Below are positions 8,081 to 13,111 of a stretch of DNA of 13,603 nt, piece by piece (the first letter of the stretch is position 1; every line of letters begins with the position of its first letter). The position numbers and the translations under genes were made by a program. Source of the stretch: Patescibacteria group bacterium (GTDB lineage Bacteria; Patescibacteriota; Minisyncoccia; Phycocordibacterales; XYD1-FULL-46-19); assembly GCA_030917625.1 (NCBI GenBank), contig JAUPUJ010000014.1, positions 1 through 13,603 of the forward strand. The letters run 5' to 3'. The notes beneath the pieces were generated by a model. That model saw nothing but the letters and a program-made list of their open reading frames with translations. It was not told the origin of the DNA and ran no database searches.

Positions 8081-8359
8081 TTATTTTTGATCAACATCAT
8101 AGAGAGGCGTGGCATAACTATCGTCTGTGTCATTCTTAATATTTTTATCAAAAAATGTCTCCAATCCTTCTTGATTTTTTACTTCAAACTGTGACTTCAT
8201 TTTTATGCCCGTAATAGAAAATAGGGTAATAAGTAACCCTAAAACAAATAAAATTATTTTTTCTAATTCAGTCGGAAAACCTTCCACGAACGGGAAAATA
8301 GCAATAACAATTCCCAGAATTGCATTGGCTCGATTTCTCCAAATAACATTGTTTTTCAT
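8081..8359 (-). CDS. Small two-helix membrane protein of unknown function
   Basis: I do not recognise this 92-aa protein. It has two hydrophobic segments (about residues 11-27 and 34-52) joined by a short acidic turn (VEGFPTELEK). A charged C-terminal half follows, rich in Asp, Glu and Lys and ending in DDSYATPLYDVDQK. With a basic N-terminus (KNNVIWRNR) both ends are predicted to be cytoplasmic. The gene lies 23 bases after murC and carries its own well-formed promoter, whose -10 box would place the transcript start exactly on the ATG, so a leaderless mRNA is predicted. That placement also supports the chosen start codon. It precedes the DUF4015 gene on the same strand and the two may be cotranscribed. 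Being real is likely, from the promoter and membrane pattern, but its function cannot be inferred. Confidence 0.75.
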   Translation of the reverse strand: MKNNVIWRNRANAILGIVIAIFPFVEGFPTELEKIILFVLGLLITLFSITGIKMKSQFEVKNQEGLETFFDKNIKNDTDDSYATPLYDVDQK

Positions 8360-8365
8360 AATAGA

Positions 8366-8394
8366 ATTGTACTAAACAATGATTAAAATACCAA
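8366..8394 (-). promoter_or_regulatory. Promoter giving a predicted leaderless transcript of the 92-aa membrane protein
   Basis: The minus strand has TTGGTA (8394-8389, inside the last codons of murC), a 17-base spacer and TACAAT (8371-8366). Six bases then separate the -10 box from the ATG, so the expected +1 is the A of the start codon at 8359. The -35 box matches 4 of 6 and the -10 box 5 of 6 consensus bases. Confidence 0.65.
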
Positions 8395-9681
8395 ATCATT
8401 AGAGAGGTTAGTAATATCACCTGCCCCCATGACTAAAATTACCTCATCTGGGGTTAAATTACCTTTAAGGTGACCTGCTACAGCTTCAAAATTATCAAAA
8501 TAATAGACTTCTTTATTTTTATCTTTTAAACCACGGACTATATCCAAACTCGAGACACTACCATCATCCATTTCTCGGGCGGCATATATTGGTACTAAAA
8601 TAATTTCATCAGCCAAAGACAAGCTGTCGATAAATTCAGTCAGAAGAGATTTGGTTCGAGAATATAAATGGGGTTGGAAAATGGCTCGTATTTTTTTCTC
8701 TGGATATTTTTCCTTCATCGCCAAAATAGTCACTTTTACCTCATCAGGATGATGCGCATAATCATCATAAACTTCCACTTCATTGTTCACCAAACCCTTA
8801 TATTCAAAACGACGCCAAGTCCCAGAAAAAGAATTCAGAGCAAAAACAGTCTGGTTACTATCTATCCCCACAGCTTCAGCCACCGCTTTAGCCATTTGAG
8901 CATCTTTTTTAATGTGATCACCAGGAAATTTTAAATCAAAATCTGCGGTAGATATTTTAGTGTAATCAATAATTTTAGCCTCTGTTTTTTCAATCACAGG
9001 TCTGACATTTTCATTATTAGGATCACAAATAATAAAACCGTCGGCTGGCACTTTAGAAACCAGCTCCGCAAAAGCCTCTTGGATATCAGCTAAATCTTTA
9101 TAATAATCCAAATGATCAGCTTCAATATTGGTAATCACTAAAATATTTGGTGATAAATTTAAAAAACTTCGCCGATATTCACAAGCTTCAGCCACCAACC
9201 ACTCCCCTCGGCCCGCCACAAAATTAGAGTTGTAATCTTTCAGGAAACTCCCTACCACCACCGTCGGATCAAGACCAGTTTCAATAAAAATTTTAGCAAG
9301 CATCGCGGTGGTGGTAGTTTTACCATGAGTGCCCGAGACGGCGACTGTTTTTTTAGTTTGTGAAATTAATCCTAAAACTTCTGGGTAAGACAACATAGAT
9401 ACACCCAATTCTTCCGCTTTAGCGAACTCAGGATTAGATGGTGGCACCGCTATTGAATACACAACTAAATCCGCATTTTCCGGCACATGACTAGAGTTGT
9501 GACCAATAAAAACCGTAATGCCCAATTTTTCCAATTCTTCAGTCACCATCGAAGCACTCTGATCAGAACCGCTGACGATCTTACCTTCAAGACTCATCAT
9601 GCGAGCAATAGCCGACACCCCAATACCACCCAAACCAATAAAATGCACAGTTTTTATATTATTTAAATCAATATTTTTCAT
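8383..9681 (-). CDS. murC: UDP-N-acetylmuramate--L-alanine ligase
   Basis: MurC joins L-alanine to UDP-MurNAc with ATP, the first peptide step of peptidoglycan precursor synthesis in the cytoplasm. The 432-aa protein shows the N-terminal UDP-binding loop FIGLGGIGVSAIA, the ATP loop GTHGKTTTT (117-125) and the central EACEYRRSFLNL segment as in Firmicutes MurC. It also has NIEADHLDYY and the C-terminal DDYAHHPDEV motif with the MurC-type histidines. Length is normal. Two starts are possible: a GTG at 9687 and the ATG at 9681. I prefer the ATG, because an extended -10 box (TGTTTTAAT) ends six bases upstream, which would place +1 on that ATG, and because no Shine-Dalgarno site serves either start. 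It follows the C39-like gene by about 29 bases in the mur cluster. Confidence 0.95.
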   Translation of the reverse strand: MKNIDLNNIKTVHFIGLGGIGVSAIARMMSLEGKIVSGSDQSASMVTEELEKLGITVFIGHNSSHVPENADLVVYSIAVPPSNPEFAKAEELGVSMLSYPEVLGLISQTKKTVAVSGTHGKTTTTAMLAKIFIETGLDPTVVVGSFLKDYNSNFVAGRGEWLVAEACEYRRSFLNLSPNILVITNIEADHLDYYKDLADIQEAFAELVSKVPADGFIICDPNNENVRPVIEKTEAKIIDYTKISTADFDLKFPGDHIKKDAQMAKAVAEAVGIDSNQTVFALNSFSGTWRRFEYKGLVNNEVEVYDDYAHHPDEVKVTILAMKEKYPEKKIRAIFQPHLYSRTKSLLTEFIDSLSLADEIILVPIYAAREMDDGSVSSLDIVRGLKDKNKEVYYFDNFEAVAGHLKGNLTPDEVILVMGAGDITNLSNDLVF

Positions 9682-9687
9682 AGCCAC

Positions 9688-9696
9688 ATTAAAACA
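9688..9696 (-). promoter_or_regulatory. Possible extended -10 element upstream of murC
   Basis: On the minus strand TG, one base, then TTTAAT (9693-9688) forms an extended -10. The hexamer is followed by six bases and then the ATG at 9681, the same geometry as the promoter at 8366. No good -35 box is seen, so murC may instead rely on readthrough from the upstream genes. Confidence 0.35.
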
Positions 9697-9710
9697 TTTT
9701 TTAGCAAATT

Positions 9711-10202
9711 TTACAGCCTAACTACAATTAGACGTTTTTTCCAACCTGTAACAAACTTTTCAGTTGGTATAAATTGATGAATATCTTCTCGTGTCGAAGC
9801 AGCAGGATCGAGTACTTCAGCTTCAGAATCATTTAACGATAACAAAACTATCAAATGCCCCTCTTTGTGGCCGTGTTCATAATGAGCAAAAACTGAAACA
9901 ATCACGGGACCATTTTTTAATTCATCTTTTAATTTAGCCAGGGCTTCAGATGTGTCCATCTGAGCTAAATCTAGATTATAAGAATTTTTAAACCCAAAAT
10001 GTTTAGCCAAGTCAACTAAGCCAGTATGCCGCCAACCCACCCCCGGTAAATAAGCCCCCTTATCTAAACCTAATTGATACAATTCATTCAGATCAGATAT
10101 TTTATTACCCAAAATCATACCAAGACTCGCAATACCACAAGCTTTTTCCCTCCAAACTGGGTTTTTAATATCTAAGTGTTGGGAATAATATTTTTTAATC
10201 AT
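9711..10202 (-). CDS. C39-like (papain-fold) cysteine peptidase family protein in the mur cluster
   Basis: The 163-aa protein fits the peptidase C39-like fold. Gln8 in YYSQHL may form the oxyanion hole. The nucleophile is C22 in WREKACGIASLGMIL, followed by H116 in EGHLIVLLSL and D132 in VLDPAAS, completing a Cys-His-Asp triad with family-like spacing. No signal peptide or membrane segment is present, so it is either cytoplasmic or exported by an unknown route. An in-frame start upstream at 10277 would add 25 residues but would overlap the upstream gene by over 80 bases. The ATG at 10202 gives an 8-base ATGATTAA overlap with the upstream stop and begins right at the conserved domain, so I chose it. 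Location between murD and murC suggests work on peptidoglycan peptides or precursors, which is inference. The substrate is unknown. Confidence 0.82.
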   Translation of the reverse strand: MIKKYYSQHLDIKNPVWREKACGIASLGMILGNKISDLNELYQLGLDKGAYLPGVGWRHTGLVDLAKHFGFKNSYNLDLAQMDTSEALAKLKDELKNGPVIVSVFAHYEHGHKEGHLIVLLSLNDSEAEVLDPAASTREDIHQFIPTEKFVTGWKKRLIVVRL

Positions 10203-10683
10203 TTCTCGCCATGAATTCTGGCAAATAATAAATAGTATCAATCTTTCTTTCTGGATCACCGCCATCTTTAGTTCCAAAAGTATAATGATGTTGATAAGGA
10301 GTTGTCCCAGTCGGATTATTACTTACAGCTTTATCATTGCCAATATAGAAACCTATATGAATATGTAGTCCCCATTTAAGTTGTTCTTTTTCTTCCCAAA
10401 CGACAACACAACCGGGAGAAATTTTATCAGTTTCAATCCAACCAGCTTTTTCCATCTCCCTAACCGTACTTTTAACAGTGGCGTGAATGCCGTCTATTAA
10501 ATTGAAAATTGATAAAATGCTAGAAACGTAAAAAGCACAGGATAGTTCTCCTCCCTTCATAATATCCTCCTTCTCTCCATCAACCTCGGCGTAGCCGACT
10601 TGAAACATATGACTATCAGTAGAATTTTCTATCATAGCCAAATAAGTCTCAAACATTAAGGGTCTAATTGTTTTATTTACCAT
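10195..10683 (-). CDS. NlpC/P60-like cysteine peptidase or amidase family protein
   Basis: The 162-aa protein shows the NlpC/P60 pattern in order. A nucleophile C49 lies in GGELSCAFYVSSIL at a helix start. KISPGCVVVWEE (87-98) corresponds to the PGDLVFF strand, then comes H109 in HIHIGFYIGNDKAVSNN (107-123), with the SNN segment where a third polar residue usually lies. Proteins of this family cut peptide or amide bonds in peptidoglycan stems. This one has no signal peptide or SH3 or LysM binding domain, unlike secreted NlpC/P60 hydrolases. It starts two bases after the murD stop and overlaps the C39-like gene by eight bases, so murD, this gene and the C39-like gene form one tightly coupled unit. 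No Shine-Dalgarno site is present. It may be a cytoplasmic precursor hydrolase or an atypically exported wall enzyme; the fold call is good and the role open. Confidence 0.8.
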   Translation of the reverse strand: MVNKTIRPLMFETYLAMIENSTDSHMFQVGYAEVDGEKEDIMKGGELSCAFYVSSILSIFNLIDGIHATVKSTVREMEKAGWIETDKISPGCVVVWEEKEQLKWGLHIHIGFYIGNDKAVSNNPTGTTPYQHHYTFGTKDGGDPERKIDTIYYLPEFMARND

Positions 10684-10685
10684 AT

Positions 10686-12017
10686 TTATATCTCATTAAA
10701 TAATCCTAAAAACTGATCGTTTCTTTCATACTCATTATTGAACACTCCAAAACTAGCTGCTCCTGGTGACAACATAATAAGGTCACCAGCTTCAGCTTGC
10801 TTTAGAGCATTTTGCCAAGCTTCGGCCATAGAGGATACTACCGTTACAGACATACCCTTGGGTAACAATTCCACTATTTTATCAGTGGCCGTCCCAGTAA
10901 ACAAAATCAAACTTTTAACATAGTCGGGAATTATTTGGCAGTACTGCGTAAAATCTAAAACTTTATCTGTCCCACCACCTATCAATACTATTTTTCCTTT
11001 ACGATCTGGAAAAGATTTAACCGCCGCAATAGCCGCCTCAGGAGTGGTAGCATTATTATCATTCACAAATAAAATACCATTTTTAGTACCCAAAATTTCT
11101 AACCGGCCCTCGACACCTGGAAATTCGGCAATGACTTTTTTAGAAATTTCATCAGAAATATTTAAAACCCTCGCCGTATTTAAAGCCAGCGAAGCATTGT
11201 AGCGATTATGCCCGCCCACCATTTTGATAGAAAAATCACCTGGTATATCACTAGTTGCGACTATAATGTTTGATTTAATAGCACTCCCAAATTTATCTTG
11301 AATTATATTTTCTACCTGCCCACCTAAAATTAAATAATCGTCACTGTTTTGATATAAAAATATATTAGCCTTATCACTCAAATATCGATCCATATCCCCT
11401 TTATAGTAATTCATATGATCATTCATAAAGGTAGTAAAAACTGCGATCTGAGGACTAATGTGATCATCACCAAAACCCTGAAGTTGCCAAGAATCTAGTT
11501 CCAACACTACCGTATCGCCACTTTTTACTTCCCTAAGCAGAGGCAAAGTTGCTACCCCTCTAATATTGCCCCCTAGAAAAACTGTTTGTCCGCCCTCTTT
11601 TAGAATTTCATAAACCAAAGTCGTCACTGTACTTTTACCACGAGTACCAGTAATACCAATCGTCTTAACTCCATCCGGTAAAAGTTCACAAAAAAGCGAA
11701 GCATCCATTTTCACGGGAATATTATTACTCTCCGCCTCCGCTAAATAAATAGAGTCAAGGGGCACGTTGGGGGCTCGAATAATTAGATCAGCTATTTGGA
11801 AATCTTCTAGATTATGCTGACCTAAAACATATTTAATATTAGAAAAATCTTTTAACTCCAGGAGGGCTGGAGCTAACTCTGTCTCTGACTTCAAATCAGT
11901 CACAGTTAAAATAGATCCGTTTTCAGCTAGAAAACGAGCCACGCCAATACCCCGCCCTAGTAGACCAAGACCCATTAGGGTTATTTTTTTATCCTTAAAA
12001 TATTCCTGCCAATTCAT
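10686..12017 (-). CDS. murD: UDP-N-acetylmuramoylalanine--D-glutamate ligase
   Basis: MurD adds D-glutamate to UDP-MurNAc-L-Ala in the cytoplasm. The 443-aa length is normal. Seen are the N-terminal uracil-binding loop LMGLGLLGRGIGVARFL (14-30), the ATP loop ITGTRGKSTVTTLV (122-135), VLELDSWQLQGF (171-182) and NDHMNYY (199-205). K216 in YLSDKANIF is at the site of the carbamylated lysine. The C-terminal domain has LIGGGTDKVLDF and LSPGAASFGVFNNEYERNDQF. Differences from E. coli are an Arg in the P-loop where Asn is usual (GTRGKS), and ELDSWQLQ for ELSSFQLE; both are conservative in a Mur-ligase context. The ATG is preceded by an extended -10 box that would start transcription at or one base before the start codon, and there is no Shine-Dalgarno site. 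It leads the cluster murD, NlpC-like, C39-like, murC. Confidence 0.93.
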   Translation of the reverse strand: MNWQEYFKDKKITLMGLGLLGRGIGVARFLAENGSILTVTDLKSETELAPALLELKDFSNIKYVLGQHNLEDFQIADLIIRAPNVPLDSIYLAEAESNNIPVKMDASLFCELLPDGVKTIGITGTRGKSTVTTLVYEILKEGGQTVFLGGNIRGVATLPLLREVKSGDTVVLELDSWQLQGFGDDHISPQIAVFTTFMNDHMNYYKGDMDRYLSDKANIFLYQNSDDYLILGGQVENIIQDKFGSAIKSNIIVATSDIPGDFSIKMVGGHNRYNASLALNTARVLNISDEISKKVIAEFPGVEGRLEILGTKNGILFVNDNNATTPEAAIAAVKSFPDRKGKIVLIGGGTDKVLDFTQYCQIIPDYVKSLILFTGTATDKIVELLPKGMSVTVVSSMAEAWQNALKQAEAGDLIMLSPGAASFGVFNNEYERNDQFLGLFNEI

Positions 12018-12024
12018 GAGATTA

Positions 12025-12033
12025 ATTGTAGCA
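12025..12033 (-). promoter_or_regulatory. Extended -10 promoter for murD, near-leaderless
   Basis: The minus strand has TGC followed by TACAAT (12030-12025). Seven bases lie between the hexamer and the murD ATG, so transcription should begin at 12018 or 12017, giving a leader of zero to one base. The -35 region (TGCCAT at a 17-base spacing) is weak, as is common with extended -10 promoters. Confidence 0.6.
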
Positions 12034-12058
12034 AAAAGTCTTGATAAATGGCACCACC

Positions 12059-12086
12059 TTGACGATTACCTAAAAACCACTAAACT
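12059..12086 (+). promoter_or_regulatory. Probable promoter of the 76-aa gene
   Basis: TTGACG (12059-12064, 5 of 6) is followed after 16 bases by TAAACT (12081-12086, 4 of 6) on the plus strand. It is divergent from the murD promoter in the same 102-base gap. The predicted start near 12093 leaves a leader of about 27 bases carrying a Shine-Dalgarno site. Confidence 0.5.
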
Positions 12087-12106
12087 CCTACTAGATTGCA
12101 CCAACC

Positions 12107-12112
12107 AAGGAG
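12107..12112 (+). promoter_or_regulatory. Canonical Shine-Dalgarno site AAGGAG
   Basis: AAGGAG lies seven bases before the ATG at 12120. It fixes that start codon and is notable because none of the core genes on the minus strand has such a site and the local 16S tail lacks its usual complement. Confidence 0.7.
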
Positions 12113-12119
12113 AAGCTAG

Positions 12120-12350
12120 ATGAGGAACTACGGCACAGAGCTAGAAAAAAATCTACAAGAACTGGGATTTGAACAAATCAACAAGATGTATCCCTCCGAA
12201 CTCAGAAACATTATTTATTTTGACGACGAAGAAGATATTGTGATTATTGTAGACAATCGTGGCCATGAGTGGTTAGGGGGCTTTGATATATTTGGGGAGG
12301 GAAAAATATATTTCCCATCAGGACTGACTGTTGTAGGAAAAATATCATAG
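12120..12350 (+). CDS. Small acidic hypothetical protein, 76 aa
   Basis: I do not recognise this protein. It is the only plausible plus-strand gene here. It has an N-terminal amphipathic stretch (TELEKNLQELGFEQINKMY), then alternating beta-like segments (NIIYFDDEEDIVIIVDNRG, EWLGGFDIFGEGKIYFPSG, LTVVGKIS), suggesting a small soluble alpha/beta or beta-sheet domain. It has no membrane segment and no cysteine. Support for its being a real gene is the full set of signals: a promoter-like pair, a perfect AAGGAG seven bases before the ATG, and a strong terminator whose stem begins at the TAG stop codon itself. It converges on the tRNA-Ile gene and diverges from murD. The use of a Shine-Dalgarno site sets it apart from the core genes and may point to a separate origin. 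Its function is unknown. Confidence 0.7.
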   Translation: MRNYGTELEKNLQELGFEQINKMYPSELRNIIYFDDEEDIVIIVDNRGHEWLGGFDIFGEGKIYFPSGLTVVGKIS

Positions 12351-12388
12351 GGGTCTAGCTTAAGAGCTAGGGCCCTATTTTTCTTTTT
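12348..12388 (+). terminator. Rho-independent terminator after the 76-aa gene
   Basis: A 13-position stem (12348-12360 with 12365-12377, one G-G mismatch and one G-T pair) with loop TAAG is followed by a T-rich run to 12388. The stem starts within the TAG stop codon. On the minus strand the same hairpin is followed by a shorter T-run, so it could also end tRNA-Ile transcripts. Confidence 0.85.
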
Positions 12389-12394
12389 GAATTG

Positions 12395-12467
12395 TGCGCG
12401 CACTAGGGGTCGAACCTAGGACCTTTCGAGTATCAGTCGAATGCTCTACCAACTGAGCTATGCGCGC
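12395..12467 (-). tRNA. tRNA-Ile, anticodon GAU
   Basis: The 73-base minus-strand sequence folds as a complete cloverleaf. It has a seven-pair acceptor stem GCGCGCA/TGCGCGC, a four-pair D stem GCTC/GAGC with loop AGTTGGTA, and an anticodon stem TTCGA/TCGAA with loop CTGATAC. The variable loop has five bases (AGGTC), and the T arm is CTAGG/CCTAG with loop TTCGACC. The discriminator is A and the 3' CCA is not encoded (CAA follows). The GAT anticodon reads AUC/AUU. tRNA-Ile(GAU) commonly lies between 16S and 23S genes; here it is about 640 bases after the 16S end, with a separate gene and two terminators between. No convincing promoter of its own was seen upstream. Confidence 0.95.
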
Positions 12468-12540
12468 TCTACTTCGCTTCTAAAAACAAAGCTACGAAGC
12501 ACAAGAAATACAGGCAAAACTATAACAGAAAAAATTGCAA

Positions 12541-12574
12541 TAAACAAGAAAGCCCCCTAGCATAGCCAGGGGGC
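12541..12574 (-). terminator. Rho-independent terminator of the 64-aa gene
   Basis: On the minus strand a GC-rich stem (GCCCCCT with AGGGGGC, plus three further inner pairs, loop TAT; 12574-12552) is followed by TTTCTTGTTT (12551-12542). It is placed about 20 bases after the stop codon at 12594. Confidence 0.88.
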
Positions 12575-12593
12575 GAAAAAACAAAGAACCACT

Positions 12594-12788
12594 TCAGGAT
12601 ACGGCTCCCATCCAATACAAAGGAGCGAGGATCCAATACGGGACATAGGCATTCGGGTCTTCCAATCTGGCTGCAAAGGCCACAAAGAGACAGAAGATCC
12701 AAACGCCGACCGGACCAATCACAAGCATCTTCAGAGCATCTTGCCAGAAAGGCGGGACCTCTCCTCCACGACAATGAGAAGTTTTCAT
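12594..12788 (-). CDS. Small two-helix membrane protein, 64 aa, in a GC-rich cassette
   Basis: I do not recognise this protein. It has a short polar N-terminus (MKTSHCRGGEVPPFWQD), a strong hydrophobic helix (about 20-40, KMLVIGPVGVWIFCLFVAFAA), an acidic-proline turn (RLEDPNAYVP) and a second aromatic-rich hydrophobic segment (49-63, with several Trp and Tyr). An ATG at 12842 would add 18 residues but has no ribosome-binding signal. The ATG at 12788 is preceded by AAGGAGGG ten bases upstream, so it is chosen. The gene is a self-contained unit with a near-consensus promoter and a strong terminator. By hand count G+C over 12601-12780 is about 53%, against roughly 30-40% in sampled flanking coding lines, suggesting transfer. 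An overlapping frame on the same strand (12520-12774) is taken as a shadow. Confidence 0.65.
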   Translation of the reverse strand: MKTSHCRGGEVPPFWQDALKMLVIGPVGVWIFCLFVAFAARLEDPNAYVPYWILAPLYWMGAVS

Positions 12789-12798
12789 TTGAAACTTC

Positions 12799-12805
12799 CC
12801 TCCTT
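12799..12805 (-). promoter_or_regulatory. Perfect Shine-Dalgarno site AAGGAGG
   Basis: AAGGAGG (12805-12799) lies ten bases before the ATG at 12788 and decides that start over the upstream ATG at 12842. The site is a full match to a canonical anti-Shine-Dalgarno sequence, which the 16S gene in this window does not show. Confidence 0.75.
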
Positions 12806-12871
12806 TTGTGAAGAACCTATATAACTCCACACAGCCACTCATGAGAGCACCTGTGATTGCATCTACCTATA

Positions 12872-12899
12872 ATTATACACTATCTGTATAAAAAGTCAA
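12872..12899 (-). promoter_or_regulatory. Strong sigma-70 promoter of the 64-aa gene
   Basis: TTGACT (12899-12894), a 16-base spacer and a perfect TATAAT (12877-12872) on the minus strand. The predicted start near 12865 gives a leader of about 77 bases. It lies just after the rRNA-side terminator, so the small gene is transcribed separately from the 16S. Confidence 0.8.
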
Positions 12900-12914
12900 T
12901 GCACGGATCCAGAC

Positions 12915-12949
12915 ACCAAAAAACACCTCAATTTAAGGTGTTTTTTGGT
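12915..12949 (-). terminator. Rho-independent terminator after the 16S rRNA trailer
   Basis: A perfect 14-base-pair inverted repeat (12915-12928 with 12936-12949), ACCAAAAAACACCT against its complement, encloses a seven-base loop. Read on the minus strand the 3' arm contains a run of six T. The symmetry lets it work in both directions. It is the natural end of the 16S transcript, so 23S rRNA is not directly cotranscribed here. Confidence 0.8.
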
Positions 12950-13111
12950 TAAGCTAGAAGTATGTAAAATATAAACTTTTCCGGTGTTCCGTTCCCCCCG
13001 AGGATAGGTGCTCGAGGTCACCAGCTCACATTTAGAGTTGAGAGCTATGACTCCATTTCAAAAAAATGATCGACCGGATAAATCCTTGTTTAAAAAAACA
13101 AGAACAGTCCG
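12950..13111 (-). other. 16S rRNA 3' trailer with a hairpin next to the mature end
   Basis: No gene is seen in this stretch. Immediately after the inferred 16S end, a hairpin forms from CGGA (13111-13108) with TCCG (13078-13075) and an inner CTTGTTT/AAACAAG stem (13102-13096 with 13091-13085, loop TTTT). Further on, 13057-13045 contains AATGG and ATAG that could pair with the 16S tail CCATT and CTAT. The rest may pair with the 5' leader of the rRNA, which lies outside the window. With 12789-12914 (leader and promoter of the 64-aa gene) it makes up the only gene-free stretch of about 300 bases. Confidence 0.5.

Noticed and set aside
10203..10277. Longer start for the C39-like gene (25 extra residues)
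   Set aside because: The extension would be encoded wholly within the upstream NlpC/P60-like gene; the ATG at 10202 gives a normal 8-base overlap and begins at the conserved domain.
12215..12403. 62-codon minus-strand frame across the 76-aa gene and its terminator
   Set aside because: It is antisense to a gene with complete signals, starts inside the tRNA 3' end and ends in a low-complexity serine run.
12520..12774. 84-codon frame overlapping the 64-aa gene on the same strand
   Set aside because: It runs through the terminator hairpin, lacks a ribosome-binding site and reads as a cysteine/leucine-rich shadow; the 64-aa frame has the promoter, AAGGAGG and a stop before the terminator.
12789..12842. 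Upstream ATG (12842) adding 18 residues to the 64-aa protein
   Set aside because: No ribosome-binding signal precedes it, while AAGGAGG sits at proper spacing before the ATG at 12788.
12980..13030. tRNA-like or riboswitch-like fold in the 16S trailer
   Set aside because: Only short stems (GGTG/CACC around a CTCGAG core) form; there is no cloverleaf, T-loop sequence or known riboswitch core.
12950..13111. Intron or insertion hiding the true 16S end with CCTCC downstream
   Set aside because: No ACCTCC-type sequence occurs on the minus strand between helix 45 and the terminator; the nearest, ACCTCGAG, lacks the core and is not followed by CTTT. It cannot be fully excluded without RNA data.
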